Below, in pieces: positions 16,687 to 25,870 of a stretch of DNA of 64,000 bases; the stretch's first letter is position 1; each line of letters starts with the position of its first letter. The position numbers and the translations under genes were made by a program. The DNA lies in NCBI GenBank assembly GCA_964548225.1, contig CAZJQP010000008.1:1-64000 (forward strand), given 5' to 3'. This stretch comes from CALMEH01 sp964548225. Its GTDB lineage: Bacteria > Acidobacteriota > Blastocatellia > Pyrinomonadales > Pyrinomonadaceae. Below the pieces are notes generated by a model. That model ran no database searches. It was not told the origin of the DNA and saw only the letters and a list, made by a program, of their open reading frames with translations.

Positions 16687-17611
16687 TGAATTAGAAAAAA
16701 TTCAAAACGTAAAACTCGAACAAGTAAAGCCTTCCAGAAAACTCTATAAGGATACAAATGGAATGTATTACTTGATTTCGGGCGGTGCAGAAGATTGGCA
16801 CGGAATTAACGCCAATATTATGCAAAGTCTCAAGGCGCACAATCGGGAAGGTGCATTTGCTGTCGTCAAAAAATATAAAACGAAAATGGATGTCTGCGTC
16901 GGTTCGCTTGCTACATTCCTGCAAAATAAAGATAAGTTGCTGACGACGCAAAAAGGTGGATTTCAGTTTCATTGCGTTTTGACTGAAGACGGTTTGTATT
17001 TGGAAGAAATTCCCGAACTTTACTGCAATAAAGTTACCGAAATTCTTTTCCCGAATCACCAGAAAGATTTAAGCAAGCTGAAAGAAATTTCAAAAATCAT
17101 TAATATCGAAATTCAAGACGACGTAAAACTCACGCATTATGATTTGCAAGCGAAATTGGTTTTGGTCGGAAGTTATTTAAATTACAGAACTTTTGTTCCC
17201 GCGCCTGACAAAAATAAAACGACAATTTTCGGAACTCTCGGAGATTTATGCACAGAAAAAGAAATTCCAGAAGGTTCGATTCCGGCTTTGAGTTTGAATA
17301 CGGTCAAATTTGTAGATGTGATTTGGTTTGACGAAGAAGGCTATCCGACACACGCTTTTGAAGTCGAGCATACAACCGATATTACAAAAGGGCTTTTGCG
17401 GCTTTATCAGGTTCATAAATTGCGAATCAAAATGTTTATTATTTCCGAAGAAGCCAATAAAAACCGATTTCAGAGAGAAGTTTCAAAAAGTCCTTTCGCT
17501 AAAATCAAAAACGAGTTTATTTTTAAGAACTACAATGAATTAGATGAGTTCTTTCAATCAGTCAAACATTTCAGCCAGATGCAGGAGAAATTTTTAGCAC
17601 AAAATGGATAA
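16643..17611 (+). CDS. Putative type II restriction endonuclease
   Basis: A 322-aa protein without a familiar enzyme name. The C-terminal part has a PD-(D/E)XK-like core: VDVIWFDEEGY, then AFEVEHTTDITKGLLRLYQ and later KMFIISEE, a pattern found in restriction endonucleases. The N-terminal 200 residues show no motif I know, apart from a run ILFPNHQKDLSKLKEI. The gene begins inside the truncated methyltransferase frame and overlaps the next gene by 8 nt. The pairing with a methylase supports a restriction role; activity without that methylase would endanger the cell. Confidence 0.6.
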   Translation: MTPKFTDQDRKLVIDELEKIQNVKLEQVKPSRKLYKDTNGMYYLISGGAEDWHGINANIMQSLKAHNREGAFAVVKKYKTKMDVCVGSLATFLQNKDKLLTTQKGGFQFHCVLTEDGLYLEEIPELYCNKVTEILFPNHQKDLSKLKEISKIINIEIQDDVKLTHYDLQAKLVLVGSYLNYRTFVPAPDKNKTTIFGTLGDLCTEKEIPEGSIPALSLNTVKFVDVIWFDEEGYPTHAFEVEHTTDITKGLLRLYQVHKLRIKMFIISEEANKNRFQREVSKSPFAKIKNEFIFKNYNELDEFFQSVKHFSQMQEKFLAQNG

Positions 17612-17810
17612 GCAAATATCAATTTCGGACACGGACAAAATTTTTGCGACAGGTGTTTTCCTTCAACCTGTAAATTGCACAATCAACGGACAAGAGCAAT
17701 GGCGTTGGGTTGCCGTCGGTTTTGAAGATGATAGTTATTATGACGGCAAAATTATTGACGTTTATGATTATGCAGACAAAATCGAGGGTTTAATAATAGA
17801 TTCTGAGTAA
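17604..17810 (+). CDS. Small acidic protein of the restriction locus
   Basis: 68 aa, acidic, with no recognised domain. It begins MDKQISISDTDKIF and contains WRWVAVGFEDDSYYDGKI. The start overlaps the end of the putative endonuclease gene, so it is probably co-translated and belongs to the same system. Function unknown. Confidence 0.55.
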   Translation: MDKQISISDTDKIFATGVFLQPVNCTINGQEQWRWVAVGFEDDSYYDGKIIDVYDYADKIEGLIIDSE

Positions 17811-17830
17811 TAACTTGCCGACAAAAAAGC

Positions 17831-18070
17831 AATCCCGAAAGTGCTGATGCTTTTATTGCCAGAGACAGTAAGGGTTTCGTCGCGGATAAACTTTCAGACT
17901 TGAATAAAAAACAGCTAACCAGCCGAAATTGTCTTTGGGTTGAACTCCGCAGTGCAAACGGCTTTCAGAAATTCGCCGAAGTTCTGGACGCTCTTAAAAT
18001 TCCGCACGGCGAAATGTTGGAAGTTTCCGACGATAATTTAGATAAGATTTTTGCTGAAATTTTTAATTAA
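17831..18070 (+). pseudogene. Orphan C-terminal gene fragment
   Basis: About 80 sense codons without a plausible start run to TAA at 18070, reading NPESADAFIARDSKGFVADK at the N-terminal side and IPHGEMLEVSDDNLDKIF near the end. The codon pattern is coding-like, but the 5' part of the gene is missing. The parent family is not recognised. It lies between the restriction locus and array B, consistent with repeated deletions in this island. Confidence 0.55.
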
Positions 18071-18237
18071 TTATTCTCTGATTTGTCCTAAAAAAATCAC
18101 CCCTCGTGTTTCTTATAAACGCAAATTAAAACTTAACGAAACTTAATGCCTTATTAGTCGGGAAAGAATAATTTACTTCCAATTAAAAAATTGTGTTGAA
18201 AATAACTGAAACTTTCGCTTTTAAGTTTGATTTTTTT

Positions 18238-18550
18238 GCGGTTTGGATTTATATTTTTCGTGAAAAATCGTCGGTTTAATCGTGAAAAGCACTAACTCGT
18301 GTGTGGAAAACGGCGGTTTCGGCTTGTGATTTGTGGTTTTGAGTTTGAAATGTGCCGAAAAAGTGTGAAATTTGACGTTTGAGCGTGGAATATCACGATT
18401 TCAGTGTGAAATATGACGATTTCAGTGTGAAATATGTGGACGCGAGCGTGAAATATGTGGATTTCAGTGTGAAATATGTGGACGTGAGTGTGAAATATGT
18501 GGATTTCAGTGTGAAATATGACGATTTCAGTGTGAATTTTGTGGATTTCA
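18238..18550. repeat. 21-nt degenerate repeat array B
   Basis: About 14 units occur, clearest from 18301 on. Starts at 18383, 18404, 18425, 18446, 18467, 18488, 18509 and 18530 are exactly 21 nt apart, with a few 20-nt steps earlier. Each unit carries the dyad TGAAAT-N6-ATTTCA. Unit variants alternate (TGTGGATTTCA, TGTGGACGTGA, TGACGATTTCA). The array ends 100 nt before the gene at 18651. No spacers are present. Confidence 0.88.
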
Positions 18551-18650
18551 GTTTTTAGAATGTCGGTTTTGGTTCGTTTGGTTAGTCGAAAGGTTTGATA
18601 ATCGAGGATTTTTCTTAATTTTTTGTTTCAAAAGGAGGAATTTTTTAGGA

Positions 18651-19337
18651 ATGAATGATGCACAGAGAAGAAAACAGGACAAATTAGACCGCGAAGACGC
18701 TTTTGTTGTGGATAGTGCCGCCGATTTTCCGGCGGGTTCGTCCGTCGCTTTGTTGACCGCTGAAATTAACGTCGAACGGGCGTTGATTTTGCAATATGAC
18801 GCGGAAAAAGTTACCGAAAAAGGCGACCGGCAAGCCGCACAGGAAATGTATGAAACGCGGCGCGACGAAATTATTGATTTGCTCGACACGGCGGAGCTTG
18901 CCGCCGAAATAGTCGAAGACGAAATCGAAGGCACGGCGGCGCAATTCAGAAACAATTACCCGCGCCCCGACCACATTCTAATCGCCCGTTGCACCTCCGT
19001 TTTCAACAATTCCGAAGCAATAAAAAGCGAGATGCACGAAGCCGGATTTACTAATTCAATGCGGACGCGGTTGCTTGAGGCTCGGGACGAATTTCAGCAA
19101 GCCGCCGTCGCTCACGACACCAGCGAAGAACGCCACGCCGCCGCCACAGGCGGATTGAACGCTTCTTTTCGCAAGGCAATGGCTCTCTCAAAACGCCGCG
19201 ACAAACGAATCCGTATGAAATACCGCGACAACGCCGCCAAACTCGCCGCTTGGACAGTTGCTTCGCATCTTGACCGTGCGCCGAAGAAAAACGGAGGCGG
19301 AAACAATTCGGGTGGAAATAATGGCGGAAATTCGTAA
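18651..19337 (+). CDS. Helical protein of unknown function downstream of array B
   Basis: A 228-aa, highly charged and almost entirely helical protein. Residues 40-110 and 125-180 look like helical hairpins rich in E, R, A and D. The tail is basic (SKRRDKRIRMKYRD) followed by a GGGNNSGGNN low-complexity end. No known domain is seen. AAAGGAGG lies about 12 nt before the ATG. Like the gene at 278, it stands alone between a 21-nt array and a terminator-like dyad, although the two proteins share no obvious sequence. Confidence 0.72.
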   Translation: MNDAQRRKQDKLDREDAFVVDSAADFPAGSSVALLTAEINVERALILQYDAEKVTEKGDRQAAQEMYETRRDEIIDLLDTAELAAEIVEDEIEGTAAQFRNNYPRPDHILIARCTSVFNNSEAIKSEMHEAGFTNSMRTRLLEARDEFQQAAVAHDTSEERHAAATGGLNASFRKAMALSKRRDKRIRMKYRDNAAKLAAWTVASHLDRAPKKNGGGNNSGGNNGGNS

Positions 19338-19378
19338 AAAAATACGGAAGAAACTTTATTTGTGTGGCTCAAATGTTA

Positions 19379-19450
19379 AACCGCGAATTAACCCGATTAT
19401 GCACGAAATAAATCAATAAATTTGTGCGTTTTCGGGTTAATTCGCGGTTA
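19379..19450. terminator. Long palindrome between convergent genes
   Basis: AACCGCGAATTAACCCGA (from 19379) pairs with TCGGGTTAATTCGCGGTT ending near 19450, and the loop contains a second GCACGAAAT/ATTTGTGC stem. It lies between the array-B gene and uvrB, which converge, so it can terminate both. Confidence 0.7.
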
Positions 19451-19486
19451 TTCTTTCGGCACAACGCAAATTATGACACGACTCTT

Positions 19487-21475
19487 TTATCCAAGTTCAA
19501 TTTGTCTGTCTTGCAGGTATTTAAGGCGGTCGCGCAATTCTGCGGCTTGCTCGAATTTCATATCTTTTGCCGCTTGACGCATCTCTCCTTCGAGTTGATT
19601 GATGGTTTCCTTTAATTGTTTCGGCGAATACTCTTCAAAAGCGTCAAGATTTAGCGGCACTTTGAAATAATCTGCTTCGTAAGCCGTAACCAAAGTTGAT
19701 TCGATGGATTTTATAATCGTCTGCGGTGTGATTCCGTTTTCCGTGTTGTATTGTTCCTGAATTTTTCTGCGCCGTTCGGTTTCGTCAATCGCAAGTTTCA
19801 TTGACCTTGTGATTTTATCGGCATACAAAATCGCTTTTCCTTCAGCATTCCTTGCGGCGCGTCCGATGGTTTGAATCAAAGAGCGTTCGGAACGCAGAAA
19901 TCCTTCCTTGTCAGCATCGAGAATTGCGACCAAACTGACTTCCGGCAAGTCTAAACCTTCGCGCAAAAGATTGATTCCGACCAAAACATCAAACTCGCCG
20001 CGCCGCAAATCGCGCAAAACTTTGATTCTTTCCAAAGTATCAATATCCGAATGCAAATAATTGACCTTTACGCCGACTTCGGCAAAATATTCCGAAAGAC
20101 TTTCCGACATTTTCTTCGTCAAAGTCGTTACCAAAACTCTTTCGTTGCGCTCCGCACGAGTGCGAACTTCATTTAATAAATCATCAATCTGACCTCGAAC
20201 GGGACGAACTTCAACAATCGGGTCAAGAAGTCCCGTCGGACGGATAACTTGTTCAATTACTTCGCCTTCGGTTTGCTCCAACTCAAAATTTCCGGGCGTT
20301 GCCGAAACATAAATCGTCTGTCCGCGAATCGCTTCAAACTCTTCAAAGCTCAAAGGACGATTATCTTTCGCCGAAGGCAGACGAAAACCGTATTCAACCA
20401 AAGTTCCCTTGCGCGATTGGTCGCCCTTATACATCGCGCCGAGTTGCGGAATCGTCTGATGTGATTCGTCAATCACAATCATCGCGTCTGTCGGCAAATA
20501 ATGAAGCAATGTCGGCGGCGGTTCACCCGCTTTTTTGCCCGTTAAATGACGCGAATAGTTTTCAATGCCGCGACAAAAACCCATTTCTTTTATCATTTCC
20601 AAATCATACATCGTTCTTTGGTGAAGTCTTTGCGATTCAACGACTTTTCCTTGTTTGATAAGTTCTTCTTCCCACCAAACAAGCTCTTCTTTAATAGTTT
20701 TCAAAGCGCGTTTGATTGTTCCTTTCGACATAACATAATGCGTCTTCGGATAAATCGGCAAACGGCTGTCGTGTTTGTGTTTTACCTCGCCAAGAAGCGG
20801 GTCAATCGTATAAATTCCGTCAATTTCATCACCCCAAAACTCAATTCGATAGGCTAAATCTTGATACGAAGGATAAATTTCGACAACATCGCCGCGAACA
20901 CGGAAATTTCCGCGCTCAAATTCGATATTCGTCCGCTCATATTGCAATTCGACGAGTTTGCGAAGCAATTCTTCGCGCTTCATTTCCTGTCCCGGCTCGA
21001 CAAAAAGCAACATTCCGAAATATGCGTCAGGATCGCCCAAACCATATATGCAAGAAACCGAAGAAACTACGATAACATCGCGCCGTTCAAACAAAGCGCG
21101 TGTCGCACTTAAACGAAGGCGGTCAATTTCTTCGTTAATCGTCGCTTCTTTTTCGATGTATAAATCCGCCGCCGGAACATATGCTTCCGGTTGGTAGTAA
21201 TCGTAATATGAAACAAAATACTCCACCGAATTTTCGGGGAAAAAAGTTTTAAATTCTTGATAAAGTTGTGCGGCAAGCGTTTTGTTATGCGCCAAAACCA
21301 GCGTCGGACGCTGAGTTTTTTCAATGACGTGCGCTATGGTAAAGGTTTTTCCGCTTCCCGTGATGCCCAAAAGCACTTGGTTTTTCGTGCCGTTATTTAC
21401 ATTTTCAACAAGTTGGGCGATTGCTTGCGGCTGGTCGCCTTTCGGTTCATTTTCAGAAATGAGTTTAAAGTTCAT
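19487..21475 (-). CDS. uvrB: Excinuclease ABC subunit B
   Basis: A 662-aa DNA repair helicase-like subunit that verifies lesions delivered by UvrA and recruits UvrC. The sequence shows Walker A GITGSGKTFT, the beta-hairpin region SYYDYYQPEAYVP, Walker B MIVIDESH, helicase motif VI QTIGRAARN, and a C-terminal UvrC-binding UVR motif (KFEQAAELRDRLKYL). Length is normal for the family. It appears monocistronic. Confidence 0.98.
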   Translation of the reverse strand: MNFKLISENEPKGDQPQAIAQLVENVNNGTKNQVLLGITGSGKTFTIAHVIEKTQRPTLVLAHNKTLAAQLYQEFKTFFPENSVEYFVSYYDYYQPEAYVPAADLYIEKEATINEEIDRLRLSATRALFERRDVIVVSSVSCIYGLGDPDAYFGMLLFVEPGQEMKREELLRKLVELQYERTNIEFERGNFRVRGDVVEIYPSYQDLAYRIEFWGDEIDGIYTIDPLLGEVKHKHDSRLPIYPKTHYVMSKGTIKRALKTIKEELVWWEEELIKQGKVVESQRLHQRTMYDLEMIKEMGFCRGIENYSRHLTGKKAGEPPPTLLHYLPTDAMIVIDESHQTIPQLGAMYKGDQSRKGTLVEYGFRLPSAKDNRPLSFEEFEAIRGQTIYVSATPGNFELEQTEGEVIEQVIRPTGLLDPIVEVRPVRGQIDDLLNEVRTRAERNERVLVTTLTKKMSESLSEYFAEVGVKVNYLHSDIDTLERIKVLRDLRRGEFDVLVGINLLREGLDLPEVSLVAILDADKEGFLRSERSLIQTIGRAARNAEGKAILYADKITRSMKLAIDETERRRKIQEQYNTENGITPQTIIKSIESTLVTAYEADYFKVPLNLDAFEEYSPKQLKETINQLEGEMRQAAKDMKFEQAAELRDRLKYLQDRQIELG

Positions 21476-21590
21476 TTCTAAATTTTACCTTGAAATGTTG
21501 CTGATTGCACGATGAAAAATGACAAAATATTTCATCTGTGAAACATTTTTTTTAATTAACGGCGTTGTCGTAGATATGTCATAAAAAAAC

Positions 21591-22844
21591 TTAAGCTAAA
21601 ACCAAACCGATTTCTTTTATCGTTTCATCAACCTCTCTGTGAATCTCTTCGGGCAATGAGTTTTTCTCCAATAAACTGTAAAGTCCTTCCAAAGCATTGG
21701 GTTCTTTGGTGATTTTAATAATTTGTAAAATCGCTTTTCTGACATTCAAAACTTGATGCGTTTTGAGCGCGTCAAAAACTTCGCGTGTTTCTCCCGCACG
21801 AAGCAAAAGCGCGACTAATGCTACGGCTTCGTAAGTGGCGTTTTTGTCTGAGTGTGCCAAACGGTCAAACGATCGTCTTACCAAATCAGCTTCAATTGCC
21901 GCTCTCGCCGCTTGCCGCATTTTGAATTCATCGCCTGATTCGGCAATTCTTGTCCAAGCATCGGCGCGGTCAAAGCTCAGACGGAAAAGTCCGCGAGCCG
22001 CCGCCGCACGAACTTCGCGTGTCGGGTCGGCGCAAGCCAGTAAAATCGGCTCGAAGCAAGATTCGTGATTGAATTCGGCTAAAGTGGTAACGGCTTTTGA
22101 ACGCAAATTTGAAGAAAGATCATAGAGTGCGATTTGTGAAAGCGATTCGACGGAGTTTCTGGTTTTAAAAGCCGCCAAAATTCGCAATGCAAGGTCGCGC
22201 ACGCTTTCATCTTCTTCATATTCATCTTGAACTTGCTCAATGGCACTCATCAAGGCTTGATCATTTGAAATTGGCAATTGTTCAAAAGGTCTTGCCAGTT
22301 CTATTTTCTCAATTCGCGCAATTGGTAACTGTGAGTATTGCAATTTTTCGAGCTTTTCTTGTAAATCTTTCTCGGTCATCAAAGGCATATCCGGCTCTTT
22401 TTTAATTTCCGCTTTGCGCCTTAAAACATTACTTGCTTGCGGGAGTTTTTTGGGCATTCCTTTGGCGTTTGTTTTTTTCGACGGTTTGACAGCCTGTTTA
22501 TGTTTTCTGAACCATTCCATTTCCTGGTCAGCATCAAACGAATGCTCACCCCAGTCATTTATCTCTTGACGCTCCGCTTTTTTGTTGTTTTCCTTACTTT
22601 TATCTTGTTTAGATTTCTTCATCCAAACAATTGTTGCTATTAATCCAGCCGTTAAAACGAATAGCAAAATATACCACCAAGTATTGTCCTCAACCGGCAT
22701 TTGCAATACCGCCGGATTATTCTGTGTTTGGGCAGTAGGCGTTGTTTGTTGTGGCGGAACGGTTATTTTCGGCATCTGTGCCATAACAAAATTAACCGAA
22801 ATTAATAAAAGTGATGATACTTTTAATAAATTTAATTCTCTCAT
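21591..22844 (-). CDS. Membrane-anchored HEAT-repeat protein
   Basis: A 417-aa protein. A signal-like segment (residues 1-23) is followed by a proline/glutamine-rich linker, a membrane helix (WWYILLFVLTAGLIATIVWM) at about 56-75, a basic linker, and HEAT repeats from about 205 to the end (LRSKAVTTLAEF, REVRAAAARGLFRL, NVRKAILQIIKI). The HEAT domain should be cytoplasmic if the N-terminus is cleaved or exported. A scaffold role is likely, with partner unknown. The following 115 nt before uvrB contain nothing notable. Confidence 0.75.
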   Translation of the reverse strand: MRELNLLKVSSLLLISVNFVMAQMPKITVPPQQTTPTAQTQNNPAVLQMPVEDNTWWYILLFVLTAGLIATIVWMKKSKQDKSKENNKKAERQEINDWGEHSFDADQEMEWFRKHKQAVKPSKKTNAKGMPKKLPQASNVLRRKAEIKKEPDMPLMTEKDLQEKLEKLQYSQLPIARIEKIELARPFEQLPISNDQALMSAIEQVQDEYEEDESVRDLALRILAAFKTRNSVESLSQIALYDLSSNLRSKAVTTLAEFNHESCFEPILLACADPTREVRAAAARGLFRLSFDRADAWTRIAESGDEFKMRQAARAAIEADLVRRSFDRLAHSDKNATYEAVALVALLLRAGETREVFDALKTHQVLNVRKAILQIIKITKEPNALEGLYSLLEKNSLPEEIHREVDETIKEIGLVLA

Positions 22845-23301
22845 AGTTTATTTCTTTGAAAATTGTTTGATTTATTCAGGAACTAAAGCCTTTTTAGAGG
22901 ACTTTTTTGGAAAAAATGGGGATTTATCGGTGGAGCGCAACATATCCTTTTATCGAACAGGATAAGCAATTTTTTATTATACTTATTCAATTGTTTATTG
23001 TCTAGTATTATTATTAACAATGTTCAACATTTGGTAAATTATTTATTTTGATTTATATGAAGCATTTACAAACTGTTATCTTGACGGTTAATGAGTTGAG
23101 ATTTCACCTTTTTTCACTGATGTAGGACAGCAAATCGTATTGGCTTTCATTAGGTCAAATTGTTTACAGCATTGAAATAATAAATCAGCTGTTTTTGCTT
23201 TTTCACGGCAATTGAACATTTCATTTTTTTTGATTTTTCAAACTTTACGATTCACAAAATTCGTATTAAAGTTATTTATTCTCTTTTTTGAAATAAAGAA
23301 A
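22845..23301. other. AT-rich intergenic region between divergent genes
   Basis: 457 nt separate the start of the HEAT protein gene (minus) from purC (plus). The region is very AT-rich with many short ORFs on both strands, none with coding character. It must hold both promoters, but I see no convincing -35/-10 pair. No purine riboswitch fold was recognised upstream of purC. Confidence 0.6.
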
Positions 23302-24192
23302 ATGTCGGCAGTTAAAACGATTTCTGAAACAAATTTTGATGATTTGCGCCTTGTTCACAGAGGAAAAGTGCGTGATGTCTATGAATTGGACAACAATCGG
23401 CTTTTGCTTGTTGCTACTGATAGGATTTCGGCTTTCGATTGCATTATGCCGACCCAGATTCCAAATAAAGGCGAAATTTTAACATCAATTTCTGCCTTTT
23501 GGTTTGAATTTTTATCGGATTTGACGGCAAACCATTTAATTACAACAAATTTTGACGAAATGCCCGAAAATGTCCGCCGACACGAAATATTGCGCGGACG
23601 TTCAACACTGGTTAAAAAAACGAATGTTTTTCCTGTGGAGTGCGTTGTGCGCGGATATTTGGAAGGTTCAGGTTGGAAAGATTATCAAGCAACGGGCGAG
23701 GTTTGCGGAAACAAATTGCCTGTCGGAATGCTTCAATGCCAAAAACTTTCCGAACCGATTTTTACTCCTGCCACGAAAGCTGAAAAAGGACACGACGAAA
23801 ATATTTCAGAAACCGATTTTGTAGAAATTATCGGCGCAGAAAATGCTGTTAAACTAAAAAAAATATCACTCGATATTTATCAAAAAGCGTCGCAATACGC
23901 ATTATCGAAAGGAATAATCATTGCCGACACGAAGTTTGAATTCGGTTTGGACGAAGACGGAAATATTTTGCTGATTGATGAAGTTCTGACACCTGATTCG
24001 TCGCGTTTTTGGTCGGCGGAAACTTTTGAACCCGGACGCGCACAGGTTTCTTTTGATAAACAATATTTGCGCGAATATTTAGAAACGCTTGACTGGAACA
24101 AAAAACCGCCTGCGCCTTCGCTTCCCGATAAAATTGTCGAAGCCACAAAGAATAAATATTTGGAGGCATTACGGATTTTAGTCATTGAATAA
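23302..24192 (+). CDS. purC: Phosphoribosylaminoimidazole-succinocarboxamide synthase
   Basis: A 296-aa enzyme that joins aspartate to CAIR in purine synthesis. It shows the substrate loop HRGKVRDVYEL, TDRISAFDCIMP, the family signature VECVVRGYLEGSGW, and DEVLTPDSSRFW. This length corresponds to the longer eukaryote-like form of SAICAR synthase rather than the 240-aa form. I start at MSAVKTISETN; an upstream in-frame ATG would add 30 hydrophobic residues that the family lacks. No other pur gene is adjacent. Confidence 0.96.
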   Translation: MSAVKTISETNFDDLRLVHRGKVRDVYELDNNRLLLVATDRISAFDCIMPTQIPNKGEILTSISAFWFEFLSDLTANHLITTNFDEMPENVRRHEILRGRSTLVKKTNVFPVECVVRGYLEGSGWKDYQATGEVCGNKLPVGMLQCQKLSEPIFTPATKAEKGHDENISETDFVEIIGAENAVKLKKISLDIYQKASQYALSKGIIIADTKFEFGLDEDGNILLIDEVLTPDSSRFWSAETFEPGRAQVSFDKQYLREYLETLDWNKKPPAPSLPDKIVEATKNKYLEALRILVIE

Positions 24193-24196
24193 AAGT

Positions 24197-24234
24197 CTTT
24201 TTGTCGGCTTGTTTTTTGCTGCGGACAAAAAAAG
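24197..24234 (+). terminator. Possible purC terminator
   Basis: CTTTTTGTC (24197) can pair with GACAAAAAAAG (to 24234), with a T-rich loop. The next gene begins 15 nt later, so read-through is possible. Confidence 0.4.
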
Positions 24235-24248
24235 TAACAAAATAATTT

Positions 24249-24488
24249 ATGCGTGAAAGAATGGAAAATTTGGTTGATGAGATGCTTGACGGACAGATTC
24301 TGCTCACCGAAGCAATGTTCGAGTTTGAGAAATTATACATTCAAAAGGCTTTAGAGCGTTGTGCCGGACATCATTCAAACACTGCCAACACGCTGGGAAT
24401 TCACCGAAACACTCTTTCCAAACGAGTTGCCGCCTATCAAAAACCGCCAAAACCGCCGAAACGACTAATAGCACAACGAGGTAAATAG
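24249..24488 (+). CDS. Fis-type helix-turn-helix protein
   Basis: A 79-aa protein whose residues 25-65 match the Fis/HTH_8 DNA-binding domain: FEKLYIQKALERCAGHHSNT, then ANTLGIHRNTLSKRV with the recognition helix. It resembles the C-terminal domain of NtrC-family activators standing alone, with a proline-rich basic tail. It is probably a nucleoid-associated or transcriptional regulator. It lies 57 nt after purC on the same strand. Confidence 0.85.
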   Translation: MRERMENLVDEMLDGQILLTEAMFEFEKLYIQKALERCAGHHSNTANTLGIHRNTLSKRVAAYQKPPKPPKRLIAQRGK

Positions 24489-24543
24489 ACGTTTTTAAAA
24501 TCTTAAATCAATATTTTAGCTCATTTGCAAATTTGCCGGAGAC

Positions 24544-25377
24544 TCAACTGAATTTAGGCTTTCGTTTTTCTTCTAAAATTTGGATTTTATCTCCAACTCG
24601 CAGAATCTCGCCAGCCTCTTCAGGGATAAGATTTTGTCCAAACAGGATTTTCTTTTTTAGGCTTCGTTTCGGTATCCGAAATGAAGCCATTGTTTTAAGC
24701 GGTTCAACGCCCTGTTTTTCACCTGTCTGTTGATTTATAGTTGTCATTACGCAACGGGCGCATGGTTTAACAACGTGAAAAACCGTATTGCCGATTTTAA
24801 TTTTTTTCCATCCGTCTTCAGCAAAACTTTCCGCACCTGAAACCACCAGATTCGGGCGAAAACGATTCATCGGAACTTGTTGTTCAAGGCGTGAATTCAA
24901 ATCATCGAGCGAGCTTTTGCCAATTAGCAAAAACGGATAAGCATCGGCAAACGAAACGTGGTCGCCCTTGTTCGCGGCATAGTAATAACTCACTTTGCGA
25001 TGCGTTTCTTCCGGCATCATTACAAGGCGAATATTTGCTCCCAAAACATCGCTAAACCATTCATTTATCGGCTTTTCATAAATTTTCGCCGCACATTTGC
25101 TTTGCCAAATCTGCACTTTTTCTGTGTTTTTGCCTTCAATTTCAAACGGCACAACCAATTTTGCCGAGCCGTTTGTAACGTGCAAACCATTTTCAGTAAT
25201 CTCTGTTTCAAGCGTAGCCATTTTCGGGAATTCGCGCTGAGTTAAGAATTTATTTGAATCATCAATCAACATCCAGCGTCGGTCAAACTCAAAACCGCGA
25301 CGTTCGATTTTTGCTTCTTTTAGTGAAATGCCCTTCAAAGATTTAATTGGATAAATATTTATTTCGGAAAGAATCAT
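24544..25377 (-). CDS. MOSC domain protein with N-terminal beta-barrel
   Basis: A 277-aa protein with the MOSC_N domain first (YPIKSLKGISLKEA, then RRWMLIDDSNKFLTQRE) and a MOSC domain after residue 120 (RFRPNLVV, then KPCARCVMTTI). The conserved cysteine in PCARC is the molybdenum ligand position in mARC/YcbX proteins. It is likely a molybdenum-dependent reductase of N-hydroxylated compounds. No fused ferredoxin domain is present. Confidence 0.9.
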   Translation of the reverse strand: MILSEINIYPIKSLKGISLKEAKIERRGFEFDRRWMLIDDSNKFLTQREFPKMATLETEITENGLHVTNGSAKLVVPFEIEGKNTEKVQIWQSKCAAKIYEKPINEWFSDVLGANIRLVMMPEETHRKVSYYYAANKGDHVSFADAYPFLLIGKSSLDDLNSRLEQQVPMNRFRPNLVVSGAESFAEDGWKKIKIGNTVFHVVKPCARCVMTTINQQTGEKQGVEPLKTMASFRIPKRSLKKKILFGQNLIPEEAGEILRVGDKIQILEEKRKPKFS

Positions 25378-25425
25378 AAACTTGACAATACTGTTATCAG
25401 ATTTTCTAAAACTTATTCGGAAGAC

Positions 25426-25454
25426 TTGACAGTTAAACTTTGTTTTTATAAACT
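25426..25454 (+). promoter_or_regulatory. Sigma-70-like promoter of groES-groEL
   Basis: TTGACA at 25426-25431 is followed by a TATAAACT-type -10 at about 25447-25454. It overlaps the CIRCE operator, the usual arrangement for heat-shock repression by HrcA. Confidence 0.7.
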
Positions 25455-25479
25455 AGCACTTTCGTAGGGAGAGTGCTAA
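25453..25479 (+). promoter_or_regulatory. CIRCE operator (HrcA binding site)
   Basis: CTAGCACTT, 9 nt, GAGTGCTAA matches the CIRCE consensus TTAGCACTC-N9-GAGTGCTAA with two changes, both in the left half. It lies about 75 nt before groES. HrcA itself is not encoded in the window. Confidence 0.9.
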
Positions 25480-25552
25480 AAATCTGTTTTAAACTGTCTC
25501 CGCGAAGTTATCTTATACTTTTTATTATAAATTCAAAAGGAGTTAAGTAAAT

Positions 25553-25870
25553 ATGGCAACAACAATTACACCATTACACGACCGCGTTATTGTGCGTCGG
25601 ATTGAAGACAATGTAAATCAAACGGCTGGCGGACTTTTCATTCCCGATTCGGCAAAGGAAAAACCGCAAGAAGGCGAAGTAATCGCGGCAGGCGCGGGCA
25701 AATATAAAGAATCGGGTGAACGTCAAGCATTAGATGTCAAAACGGGCGACCGTATTTTGTTCGGCAAATACAGCGGTTCGGAAATCAAAATTGACGGCGA
25801 AGAATTATTGATTATGCGCGAAGATGAAATCTTAGGAATCATCTCACGCGCCGGAGCAAATGCTAATTAG
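25553..25870 (+). CDS. groES: Co-chaperonin GroES
   Basis: 105 aa, cytoplasmic, the lid of the GroEL chamber. It begins with PLHDRVIVRR, contains the mobile loop (NQTAGGLFIPDSAKEKPQ) and ends in the beta-hairpin region LIMREDEILGII. AAAGGAG precedes the ATG. It is first in the CIRCE-controlled operon. Confidence 0.98.
   Translation: MATTITPLHDRVIVRRIEDNVNQTAGGLFIPDSAKEKPQEGEVIAAGAGKYKESGERQALDVKTGDRILFGKYSGSEIKIDGEELLIMREDEILGIISRAGANAN

Noticed and set aside
18301..18550. CRISPR array
   Set aside because: Units are contiguous, degenerate and 21 nt long with no unique spacers, and no cas genes are present. The same holds for the other three arrays.
22845..23301. Purine riboswitch before purC
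   Set aside because: No conserved three-way-junction core could be found by eye in this AT-rich region.
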